Part shown: in pieces, positions 56,735 to 64,000 of the stretch
Layout: every line of letters begins with the position of its first letter
Position numbering within the stretch: the first letter of the stretch is position 1
Assembly: GCF_003351345.1 (NCBI RefSeq)
Contig: NZ_QQTO01000019.1
Location: forward strand, 744,001 to 808,000
Direction: 5' to 3'
Origin: Allobosea caraganae
GTDB lineage: Bacteria > Pseudomonadota > Alphaproteobacteria > Rhizobiales > Beijerinckiaceae
DNA length: 64,000 nucleotides
The notes under the pieces: generated by a model
What the model was told of the DNA's origin: nothing
The model's database searches: none
The model's input: the letters and a program-made list of their open reading frames with translations, nothing else
Made by a program: the position numbers and the translations under genes

Positions 56735-58342
56735 ATGTCAGTCAGGGAGCCGGGAATGCCGACACGCCGTGCTTTACTCGCAGGCGGAGCCGCTGCGCTC
56801 GCCATCGCCAGACCCTCGATCAGCCTTGCCGCCGACAAGCGGGTGGTGAAATTCGTGCCGCAGGGCGACCTTGCGGTGGTCGATCCGATCTGGACCACGG
56901 CGACCGTCACCCGCAACCACGCCTTCCTCGTCTACGATACGCTGTTCGGCCAGGACGAGAGCTACCGGGCCCAGCCGCAAATGGCGGCCGGCGCTGCGAC
57001 CGATGCCGATGCCAAGACCTGGACGATCACGCTGCGCGACGGCTTGAAGTTCCATGACGGCACGCCGGTCCTGGCGCGCGATTGCGTCGCCAGCCTGAAG
57101 CGCTGGGGCAAGCGCGATTCCTTCGGCCAGACGCTGATGGGCGTCACCGACGAGCTTTCCGCGGTCGACGACAAGACCTTGCGCTTCCGGTTGAAGCAGC
57201 CTTTCCCGCTGTTGCCCGACGCGCTCGCCAAGATGACCGCCTTCGTGCCGGTGATCATGCCGGAGCGGCTCGCCAGCATCGACGCCTTCACGCAGATCAA
57301 CGAGGTCGTCGGCAGCGGCCCGTTCCGCTTCGTCGCCTCCGAGCGGCAATCCGGCAGCCGGGCGGTCTATGAGAAGTTCGCCGGTTACGTGCCGCGCAGC
57401 GACGGCAAGCCCGGCCGCACCGCCGGCCCCAAGGTCGTGCATTTCGACCGGGTCGAATGGCACACGCTCCCTGATCCGGCGACGGCCGCGGCTGCGCTCC
57501 AGAGCGGCGAGATCGACTGGGTCGAGCAGCCGCTGCCCGACATGCTGCCGATCCTGGCGAAGAACCCCGAGATCGCCGTCGAGATCAAGGAGACGACCGG
57601 CTCGATCGCGATCATGCGGATGAACCACCTGCATCCGCCCTTCGACAATCCGGCGGTGCGGCGGGCCATCCTGCTGGCAGTCAACCAGGCCGATTTCATG
57701 GAGGCGGTCGGCGGGGCCGATAAGACGCTCTGGCGGACCGGCGTCGGTGTCTTCCCGCCGGATACGCCGATGGCGAGTGCGGCTGGCATGGAGGTGCTGA
57801 ACTCGCCGCGCGACCTCGCCAAGGCGAAGCAAGCGCTGGCCGAGGCCGGCTACAAGGGCGAGAAGGTCGTGCTGCTCGGCGTCAGCGACCTCGCCAACCT
57901 CAAGGCCGAGTGCGAGGTCGGCGGCGACATGCTGACCAGGCTCGGCATGAACGTCGACTACCAGGTGATGGACTGGGGTACCGTCGTGACCCGCCGCGCC
58001 AAGAAGGAGCCGCCGACGCAGGGCGGCTGGAACGTCTTCTTCACCGGCTGGAACGGCATCGACATCCTCGACCCGGTCGGCCACCTCTCGCTGCGCGGCA
58101 ATGGCGCCGCCGCCTGGCCGGGCTGGCCGGAGGCACCGAAGATCGAGGCGCTGCGCGATGCCTGGATGGCGGCGCCGGACCTGGCGACGCAGCAGAAGGT
58201 CGCGGCCGAGATCCAGCAACAGGTGCTGATCGACGTGCCCTATGTGCCGCTCGGCCAGTATTTCCAGCCGGTCGGCTATCGGCGTTCGCTGGAGGGCATG
58301 CTGCCGAGCTTCCCGACCTTCTGGAACGTCAAGCGGGCGTGA
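56735..58342 (+). CDS. ABC transporter solute-binding protein, family 5 (peptide/nickel type)
   Basis: A 535-residue periplasmic binding protein. The N-terminus TRRALLAGGAAALAIARPSISLAA is a twin-arginine signal. The mature part has FVPQGDLAVVDPIWTTATVT, AKTWTITLRDGLKFHDGTPV, PFRFVASERQSGSRAVYEKF and the C-terminal domain ending SLEGMLPSFPTFWNVKRA, as in DppA/OppA proteins. No permease or ATPase genes adjoin it. ATG 56735 follows GGAGG by 6 bases; ATG 56756 (MPTRRA) with GGGAG is also possible. Its stop overlaps a shortened family E repeat. Confidence 0.9.
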   Translation: MSVREPGMPTRRALLAGGAAALAIARPSISLAADKRVVKFVPQGDLAVVDPIWTTATVTRNHAFLVYDTLFGQDESYRAQPQMAAGAATDADAKTWTITLRDGLKFHDGTPVLARDCVASLKRWGKRDSFGQTLMGVTDELSAVDDKTLRFRLKQPFPLLPDALAKMTAFVPVIMPERLASIDAFTQINEVVGSGPFRFVASERQSGSRAVYEKFAGYVPRSDGKPGRTAGPKVVHFDRVEWHTLPDPATAAAALQSGEIDWVEQPLPDMLPILAKNPEIAVEIKETTGSIAIMRMNHLHPPFDNPAVRRAILLAVNQADFMEAVGGADKTLWRTGVGVFPPDTPMASAAGMEVLNSPRDLAKAKQALAEAGYKGEKVVLLGVSDLANLKAECEVGGDMLTRLGMNVDYQVMDWGTVVTRRAKKEPPTQGGWNVFFTGWNGIDILDPVGHLSLRGNGAAAWPGWPEAPKIEALRDAWMAAPDLATQQKVAAEIQQQVLIDVPYVPLGQYFQPVGYRRSLEGMLPSFPTFWNVKRA

Positions 58343-58406
58343 GAAGCCACTTGTGAGTTCTACTGGCGCAACCGCTTGACGCGGCCGTCTGCTCAAACGG
58401 CTTCTC
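58341..58406. repeat. Shortened family E repeat (copy 5)
   Basis: GAGAAGCC and GGCTTCTC arms with the family core AGTTCTACTGGCGC and GACGCGGCCGTCTG. The right half of the full element is missing. It starts in the stop codon of the binding-protein gene and ends before the convergent VOC gene. Confidence 0.75.
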
Positions 58407-58414
58407 CATGCACT

Positions 58415-58849
58415 TCAGCCGTCATAGGCCTCCTGCAGCTTGGCCATGTCGATCTTGGTCATTTGCAGCATGGCCTGCACGGCGCGGTTTGCCCTCTCGC
58501 GGTCGGGCGAGCTGAACAGTTTCGGCAGGAGCGAGGGGATGATCTGCCAGGAGATGCCGAACTTGTCCTTGAGCCAACCGCATTGCTGCTCCTTGCCGCC
58601 TTCGCCGAGCCTCTCCCAGTAATAGTCGACCTCTCCTTGCGTCTCGCAGTTCACATAGAGCGAGATCGCCTCGGTGAAGCTGAAGCGCGGGCCGCCGTTG
58701 AAGGCGGTGAAGCCGACGCCTTCGAGCTCGAAGGAAGTTGCCATCGGCGAGACCTCGCCGAGCTTCGCGTTCTTGAAGACCGCCGTGTAGAACCGCGCGG
58801 CCTCCTCGGCCTGGTCGTTGAACCACAGGAACGGGGTGAGCTTGTTCAT
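58415..58849 (-). CDS. VOC-superfamily protein (PhnB-like)
   Basis: A 144-residue glyoxalase-fold protein. It starts LTPFLWFNDQAEEAARFYTAVFKNAKLGEV and includes FTAFNGGPRFSFTEAISLYVNCETQGEVDYYWERLGEGG, then QQCGWLKDKFGISWQIIP, typical of the PhnB/YdcE-like VOC group. ATG 58849 has GGAG 7 bases before it; a longer frame runs through the next gene but is not the real one. It follows the SRPBCC and ArsR genes on the same strand. Confidence 0.9.
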   Translation of the reverse strand: MNKLTPFLWFNDQAEEAARFYTAVFKNAKLGEVSPMATSFELEGVGFTAFNGGPRFSFTEAISLYVNCETQGEVDYYWERLGEGGKEQQCGWLKDKFGISWQIIPSLLPKLFSSPDRERANRAVQAMLQMTKIDMAKLQEAYDG

Positions 58850-58878
58850 GGCCGTCTCCGGACTGTGTTGATGGGGGC

Positions 58879-59373
58879 TCAGGCCGCCTGCTGCGCGGCG
58901 AAGAGCGTGTCGAGCTGGTCGTAGCTGGCGGCGACGCCGTCCTTCATGCCGCTCTGGAGCGCGCCGTCGCGGGCCGCTTGCGAGGCATAGAGCACGGTGA
59001 GCGCCAGCTCGGTCTTGCCGGCGCGCTCGGTCAGGACCAGCGTCGCCAGCGCCTCGCCGCCGGTCCAGTCCTGGTCGAACAGCTCGGTGCGGACGATGCG
59101 CTCGGGCCTGACGATCTCGCGGAAGATGCCACCCATGCCCATCTCGGCCCCTTCCGGGCCGCGCCAGACATGGCGGAAGGCGCCGCCGATGGTGAGGTCG
59201 ACCTCGCATTGTGCCAGCGACCAGCCCGGAGGCCCGTTGAGCCAGCGCTTGAGCAGTTCGGGCCGGTACATCGCCTCGAAGACCAGTTCGCGCGGGGCAT
59301 CGAACAGCCGCGTCATCAGGATTTCGCGGTCGCTCGGCGTCGTGACCGTCAGGTCGGCGGTGGTCGTCATCAT
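58879..59373 (-). CDS. SRPBCC/AHSA1-family protein (polyketide-cyclase-like)
   Basis: A 164-residue START-like domain protein. It has REILMTRLFDAPRELVFEAMYRPELLKRWLNG, EVDLTIGGAFRHVWRGPEG and the C-terminal helix MKDGVAASYDQLDTLFA, which mark AHSA1-type proteins. The start ATG overlaps the stop of the ArsR gene by one base (TGATG), so the two are translationally coupled. ArsR-SRPBCC pairs are common and probably answer an organic ligand, not arsenic. Confidence 0.9.
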   Translation of the reverse strand: MMTTTADLTVTTPSDREILMTRLFDAPRELVFEAMYRPELLKRWLNGPPGWSLAQCEVDLTIGGAFRHVWRGPEGAEMGMGGIFREIVRPERIVRTELFDQDWTGGEALATLVLTERAGKTELALTVLYASQAARDGALQSGMKDGVAASYDQLDTLFAAQQAA

Positions 59374-59747
59374 CACTCTCCCTGGTTCTTGCCCTGGTTC
59401 TTGTCGGTTACTGCTTTGGCTTGCGCCTTCATTTCGTCGAGCAACGCGTCGAGACGCTGGAAGTTTGCCTCCCAAAGCTGGCGATAGCGCTCGAGCCAGT
59501 CATTGGCCTCGGCGAGCGGCTGCGCCTCCAGCCGGCAGGGCCGGCGCTGCGCATCGCGGCCGCGCGAGATCAGCCCGGCGCGCTCCAGCATCTTGAGGTG
59601 CTTCGAGATCGCCGGCTGGCTCATGGCAAAGGGCTGGGCCAGCTCCGTCACCGAGGCCTCGCCGAGCGCGAGCCGCGCCAGGATCGCCCGGCGGGTCGGA
59701 TCGGCAAGCGCCGTGAAGGTCGCGTCGAGCTGGCTGGCTGGCGTCAT
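59373..59747 (-). CDS. ArsR-family winged-helix transcriptional regulator
   Basis: A regulator of about 124 residues. The DNA-binding helix reads LADPTRRAILARLALGEASVTELAQPFAMSQPAISKHLKMLERAGLI, typical of ArsR/SmtB proteins. The metal-binding ELCVCDL motif is missing, so it probably senses something other than a metal. Two in-frame starts exist, ATG 59759 and ATG 59747. A TATAAT on the minus strand at 59762-59767 lies just before the first, which favours 59747. The operon is ArsR, SRPBCC, VOC. Confidence 0.88.
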   Translation of the reverse strand: MTPASQLDATFTALADPTRRAILARLALGEASVTELAQPFAMSQPAISKHLKMLERAGLISRGRDAQRRPCRLEAQPLAEANDWLERYRQLWEANFQRLDALLDEMKAQAKAVTDKNQGKNQGE

Positions 59748-59748
59748 T

Positions 59749-59770
59749 TTATAACTCATATATTATATAA
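59749..59770. promoter_or_regulatory. Candidate operator/promoter of the ArsR operon
   Basis: AT-rich inverted repeat TTATAACTCATATATTATATAA in a GC-rich genome, containing a minus-strand TATAAT. It overlaps the start region of the ArsR gene, suggesting autoregulation. Confidence 0.45.
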
Positions 59771-59913
59771 CTAAATGGATATGTTCGATGGCGCCCGCTG
59801 TCAAGCTGCCGGCCGGAAGCGGGCAGGGGCCTGCGCCATGCGATGGGCACAGGCCCGCCCGCGCGCCGTCTGTGCTTGCCCTCGCCGGGGTTCTTGGAGA
59901 AGGTGCCGCCATC

Positions 59914-61029
59914 ATGAGCACAATCGATCCGTCTCTCTCCGCGCTTTCCGTCTGGCTCGCCCTCGAAAGCCCCACCCACCACGCTCCCGGCGTCAACGGC
60001 ATGATGGACCTCGTTGCTGCCGAGGTCGAAGGCCTGCCGATCGCGGTCGAGCGCATTCCCGGCCGCGACGGGCTCGGCGATGCGCTGATCCTGCGCGCCG
60101 GCCCGAACAACGGCGAGAAGGCCGTCGCGGTGATGTCGCATCTCGACACGGTCCATCCGGTCGGGACCAGCGCCAAGGATTTGCCGGTGCGGATCGAGGG
60201 CGACAGGCTCTATGGACCCGGCGTCTATGACATGAAGGGCGGCGCCTGGCTGGCGCTGCAGGCCTTCAAGGACGTCGCCAAGGCGGGCGCGGCAAAGCGG
60301 CCGATGGTCTTCCTGTTCACGCCGGACGAGGAGATCGGTTCGCCGACGACGCGCTCGGTCATCGAGGATATCGGCCGCCTGTCCACCGCCGTGCTGGTCA
60401 CCGAGCCGGCGCGCGAGGGCGGCAAGATCGTCACGGCGCGCAAGGGCGTCGGCCGCTTCGATGTCAGGATCGAGGGCCGTCCCTCGCATTCTGGCTCGCG
60501 CCATGCCGATGGCCGCAGCGCCATTCGCGAGGCCGCCCATCAGATCCTGGCGATCGAGGGCATCACCGACTATGCCCGCGGCATCACTACCAGCGTCGCG
60601 CTGATGGGCGGCGGCACGGCGGCGAACGTCATCCCGCAGCATGCCTGGTTCAGCGTCGACCTGCGCGTCACCAACCTCGCGGATGGCGCCGCGATGGAAA
60701 GCCTGATCCTCGGGCTCAAGCCGCGCGATCCCGATGTGAAGATCAGCGTCAGCGGCGGCATGAACCGGCCGCCCTACGAGAAGTCGCCTGAGGTCGCCGG
60801 CCTGTTCGAGACGGCGCGAGGCATCGCGGCTGGCATCGGCTTCGACCTGAAGGATTGCCCGATGACCGGCGGCGGCTCGGACGGCAACTTCACCGCGGCG
60901 CTCGGCGTTCCCACCCTGGACGGGCTCGGCATCGACGGCGACGGCGCCCATACGCTGAACGAGCACGCGCTGATCTCCTCGATCGCGCCGCGCCGGGCGC
61001 TGATCAAAGGCCTGCTGGAGGCGATCTGA
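59914..61029 (+). CDS. M20-family metallopeptidase (glutamate carboxypeptidase-like)
   Basis: A 371-residue zinc exopeptidase. It has VAVMSHLDTVHPVG (first metal His and Asp), YGPGVYDMKGGAWLALQAF, FLFTPDEEIGSPTTRS (catalytic Glu pair), RPSHSGSRHADGRSAIREAA and GIDGDGAHTLNEHALISS (last metal His). The pattern is that of CPG2/ArgE-like carboxypeptidases. ATG 59914 follows GGAGAAGG at good distance. A family A repeat follows. The substrate is not known. Confidence 0.9.
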   Translation: MSTIDPSLSALSVWLALESPTHHAPGVNGMMDLVAAEVEGLPIAVERIPGRDGLGDALILRAGPNNGEKAVAVMSHLDTVHPVGTSAKDLPVRIEGDRLYGPGVYDMKGGAWLALQAFKDVAKAGAAKRPMVFLFTPDEEIGSPTTRSVIEDIGRLSTAVLVTEPAREGGKIVTARKGVGRFDVRIEGRPSHSGSRHADGRSAIREAAHQILAIEGITDYARGITTSVALMGGGTAANVIPQHAWFSVDLRVTNLADGAAMESLILGLKPRDPDVKISVSGGMNRPPYEKSPEVAGLFETARGIAAGIGFDLKDCPMTGGGSDGNFTAALGVPTLDGLGIDGDGAHTLNEHALISSIAPRRALIKGLLEAI

Positions 61030-61035
61030 GCTTGT

Positions 61036-61191
61036 CCTTCTCCCCCTGCGGGAGAAGGTGGCACGCAGCGCCGGATGAGGGGTCGCGCTGCACTTTCCGA
61101 ATATCGCGTATGCCATCCGCCGACGCTGCCATCGTCGCGCGACCCCTCATCCGCCCCTGCCGGGGCACCTTCTCCCGCAGGGGAAGAAGGG
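61036..61191. repeat. Palindromic repeat, family A (copy 4)
   Basis: Arms CCTTCTCCCCCTGCGGGAG and CTTCTCCCGCAGGGGAAGAAGG, inner GGATGAGGGGTCGCGC and GCGCGACCCCTCATCC. The core is the reverse complement of that in the copy at 26327. Confidence 0.85.
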
Positions 61192-61305
61192 AAGAGGGCG
61201 CCCACCTGGTCTGTCCGTCGCGCCGTTTCCGTCTTCCGCTCTTCACCCAAATCCGCTCTGATGCCGCCCAAGGCCGCCTGACGGCCGTCCTTGGGAGGGC
61301 GAAAC

Positions 61306-62484
61306 ATGAGACAATGGATCGCGGGCGCCGTTGGCGCGGCTTGCATGGTGGTGACGGGAATGGCGGCGGCGCAGGAGCTTTTGGTCGAGAAGAAGGTCTT
61401 CGAGCTGCCGAGCTTCACCACGCAGTCCGGCCGCACGCTGAAGAACGTCAAGGTCGGCTGGGAGAGCTACGGCACGCTCAACGCCGACAAATCCAACGCG
61501 GTCCTGATCTGCCATTTCTTTTCCGGCAACTCGCATGCTGCCGGGAAATACGCGGCCGCAGATGCGGCGCCGGGCTATTGGGACGCGATCATCGGGCCGG
61601 GCAAGGCGATCGACACCAACACGTATTTCGTCCTCTCCTCGGACACGCTGGTGAACCTCAACACCGGCGATCCGAAGACCACCACCACCGGGCCGGCCTC
61701 GATCAATCCCGATACCGGCAAGCCCTATGCGCTTGATTTCCCCGTCGTGACCGTGCGCGATTTCATCGAGGTGCAGAAGGCGCTGGTCGAGAGCCTCGGC
61801 ATCAGGAAGCTGGCGCTGGTCGCCGGCCCGTCGATGGGCTCGCTGCAGACTTATGAATGGGCCGCGACCTATCCGGAGATGGTCGCCAAGGCGATGCCGG
61901 TGATCGGCGTGGCCGAGGCCGACGCGATGCTGATCGCCTGGCTCGACGTCTGGGCGGCGCCGATCCTGGTCGATCCGAACTGGAACAATGGCGACTATTA
62001 CGGCAGGACTCCGCCCAATGCCGGCCTCGCCAAGGCGCTGACGGCGGTGACCTTGCAGGCCAACCATGCCGAGTGGGCGAACGGCACCTTCGGCCGCCGG
62101 CCGGCCAAGGAGGGCGAGGAGCCGGGCAAGGCGCTCGCCAACAGGTTCCAGGTCCAGAGCATCCTGGACAGTGCCGGCGAGGCCCGCGCAAAAGTCTCGG
62201 ACGCCAATCACTTCCTCTACCTGATCAAGGCCAACCAGCTCTTCGCGGCCGGCGGCACCTCGCTCAAGGACGGCCTGGCGAAGATCAAGGCGCCGGTGCT
62301 GCTGATCACCCAGCCGAAGGACCTGGTCTTCACCGCCGACGCCGTGGCGCGCACGGCGGAAGGGTTGAAGCAGGCCGGAGGCAACCTCACCCAGGTCTTC
62401 ATCCAGGGCACCCGTGGCCATCTCGACGGCGTGATCTCGATGAAGCAGGCGGAAGGGGCGATCAGGGAGTTTTTGGAGAAATAG
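61306..62484 (+). CDS. Exported alpha/beta hydrolase, homoserine-acetyltransferase-like fold
   Basis: A 392-residue protein with a signal peptide (about 1-23, ending GMAAAQ). The mature part matches MetX-type hydrolases: GRTLKNVKVGWESYGTLNAD, VLICHFFSGNSHAAG, FVLSSDTLVNLNTGDP, nucleophile Ser in ALVAGPSMGSLQTYEWA, and His in QGTRGHLDGV with Asp in ITQPKDLVFT. A cytosolic acetyltransferase would not be exported, so a different ester or amide substrate is likely. ATG 61306 has GGGAGGG 6 bases before it; an earlier in-frame codon at 61291 is not needed. Confidence 0.85.
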   Translation: MRQWIAGAVGAACMVVTGMAAAQELLVEKKVFELPSFTTQSGRTLKNVKVGWESYGTLNADKSNAVLICHFFSGNSHAAGKYAAADAAPGYWDAIIGPGKAIDTNTYFVLSSDTLVNLNTGDPKTTTTGPASINPDTGKPYALDFPVVTVRDFIEVQKALVESLGIRKLALVAGPSMGSLQTYEWAATYPEMVAKAMPVIGVAEADAMLIAWLDVWAAPILVDPNWNNGDYYGRTPPNAGLAKALTAVTLQANHAEWANGTFGRRPAKEGEEPGKALANRFQVQSILDSAGEARAKVSDANHFLYLIKANQLFAAGGTSLKDGLAKIKAPVLLITQPKDLVFTADAVARTAEGLKQAGGNLTQVFIQGTRGHLDGVISMKQAEGAIREFLEK

Positions 62485-62500
62485 CCTTGCCGGATTAGCT

Positions 62501-62525
62501 CCCTTCTCCCCCTGCGGGAGAAGGG
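62501..62525. terminator. Hairpin remnant of repeat family A between converging genes
   Basis: CCCTTCTCCC and GGGAGAAGGG form a 10-base stem around CCTGC. Only the outer hairpin of family A is present. It lies between the hydrolase stop and the marC stop and could end both transcripts. Confidence 0.6.
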
Positions 62526-62543
62526 AAGAGCCCGAGCTCGTGC

Positions 62544-63176
62544 CTAACCGCTCCGCACCACCGCCTGTATCCCGTCGATCACGAACTGGACCGCCAGCGC
62601 CGCCAGGATGACGCCGAGCAGGCGGGTCAGCACGACGTTGCCGGTGACGCCGAGCAGGCGCGCGATCGGCACCGCCAGCCAGAACACGACGAGGCAGGAG
62701 AGGATCACCAGCCCGCAGATCGCCACCAGCGAGCCCAGCATGGCGAGGTCGCCATTGGCGCGGCCGGCGAGCAGCATCATTGCGGTCAGCGCGCCGGGGC
62801 CGGCCATCAGCGGAATGCCGAGCGGGAAGGCGGCGACGTTGCGGATATGGTCCTGCGTGATCGCGGTCTCGGCGGTGGCCTGCTTGCGCTCGTTGCGGCG
62901 CTCGAACACCATCTCGAAGGCGATCCAGAACAGCAGCAGCCCGCCCGCGATGCGGAAGGCTGGCAAGGAGACGCCGAGCGCCTTCAGCACGACGTCGCCG
63001 GCGAGGCCGAAGAAGGCCATGATGCAGAAGGCGATGATGCTGGCGCGGAGCGCGACCTGCCGGCGCTCGTCATTCGACATGCCGCGCGTCAGCGACAGGA
63101 AGATCGGCGCCAGGCCCGGCGGATCGAGCGTCACCATCAGCGTGACGAGTGCGGAGCTGAGATATTCGACGAACAT
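62544..63176 (-). CDS. MarC-family integral membrane protein
   Basis: A 210-residue protein with six membrane helices. The family features are TLMVTLDPPGLAPIFLSLT near the start, FRIAGGLLLFWIAFEMVFERR and FPLGIPLMAGPGALTAMMLLAG in the middle. MarC proteins are not involved in multiple drug resistance as once thought, and their transport substrate is unknown. ATG 63176 is preferred to earlier in-frame codons up to 63257. The gene lies next to gyrA, as in related genomes. Confidence 0.88.
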   Translation of the reverse strand: MFVEYLSSALVTLMVTLDPPGLAPIFLSLTRGMSNDERRQVALRASIIAFCIMAFFGLAGDVVLKALGVSLPAFRIAGGLLLFWIAFEMVFERRNERKQATAETAITQDHIRNVAAFPLGIPLMAGPGALTAMMLLAGRANGDLAMLGSLVAICGLVILSCLVVFWLAVPIARLLGVTGNVVLTRLLGVILAALAVQFVIDGIQAVVRSG

Positions 63177-63388
63177 TCCGGAGCTTAGGCATGCCGCAGG
63201 GGCCGCGTCATCCATGAAACGTGGCCGGATTGTGGAGGGCGTGCGAAACAGAGTCAAAAACAGCTTGTAATATACTGAACCAAAAGGATTTTATTTTCTC
63301 TGGAGAGTTTCGTCTTTCGCTGGCTTCACAGGCCGGAATCGGGTAGCCAGAAGCCTGAAAAACCAGCGGTAAATCGGGGCCTTATCCC

Positions 63389-64000
<612 letters not shown>

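Overview
The window is about 64 kb of high-GC chromosome from an alphaproteobacterium of the order Hyphomicrobiales (Rhizobiales). Bosea or a close relative is my best guess. This is inferred from gene order (argS, SPOR protein, nagZ, scpA, scpB, tatABC, serS, surE, pcm, LytM protein, yajC, secDF; and uvrA, ssb, marC, gyrA), from GAAC-N7-GAAC LexA boxes typical of alphaproteobacteria, and from the dispersed palindromic repeats. Most of the window is core chromosome.

Layout. 1-6.3 kb: the end of an AraC regulator, a sugar-acid cluster (short 6-phosphogluconate dehydrogenase, gluconokinase, UxaA-type dehydratase), a DoxX-like protein, an aminotransferase and a Sir2 deacetylase. 6.6-11.9 kb: a double cold-shock protein, an HPP membrane protein, an ErpA-like Fe-S carrier, dgt and argS. 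12-26.2 kb: envelope, chromosome and export block with a SPOR protein, a TRAP solute-binding protein, nagZ, scpAB, an orphan ABC ATPase, tatABC, a GIY-YIG protein, serS, surE, pcm and an NlpD-like LytM lipoprotein. 26.5-33.7 kb: DUF815 ATPase, yajC-secD-secF, an Mth938 (NDUFAF3-like) gene, a squalene/phytoene-synthase-like (NDUFAF6-like) gene and trmFO. 34-45.1 kb: accessory metabolism and envelope genes, including a DUF1127 microprotein, a ceramidase-like protein, a dienelactone hydrolase, a secreted caspase-Sel1 protein with a truncated paralogue, M20 and PPOX enzymes, an RraA-like protein, MgtC, an arylamine N-acetyltransferase and a cytochrome c. 45.7-49.7 kb: a clearly lower-GC two-gene insert. 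49.7-64 kb: uvrA, a DUF418 protein, an unusual aroA, ssb, a peptide-type ABC binding protein, an ArsR/SRPBCC/VOC operon, an M20 peptidase, an exported alpha/beta hydrolase, marC and the start of gyrA.

The most interesting object is the low-GC insert at 45736-49712. It holds a SIR2-domain protein with intact NAD-site motifs, overlapping by 4 bases a 920-residue protein I cannot assign. It resembles a split form of single-chain SIR2 antiphage proteins (effector plus large helical sensor). It sits between core genes without integrase, tRNA or transposase. Next to it, on the minus strand, is a GC-rich stretch with several stems that may be a structured RNA.

Other points. At least seven families of palindromic intergenic repeats (about 21 copies) lie almost all just behind genes. 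Two families overlap the stop codon of the gene they follow. Two perfect GAAC-N7-GAAC SOS boxes lie between uvrA and ssb: one ahead of a DUF418-uvrA operon, the other separated from ssb by a repeat. The aroA product does not look like the usual alphaproteobacterial type. serS carries an extra segment with different codon use.
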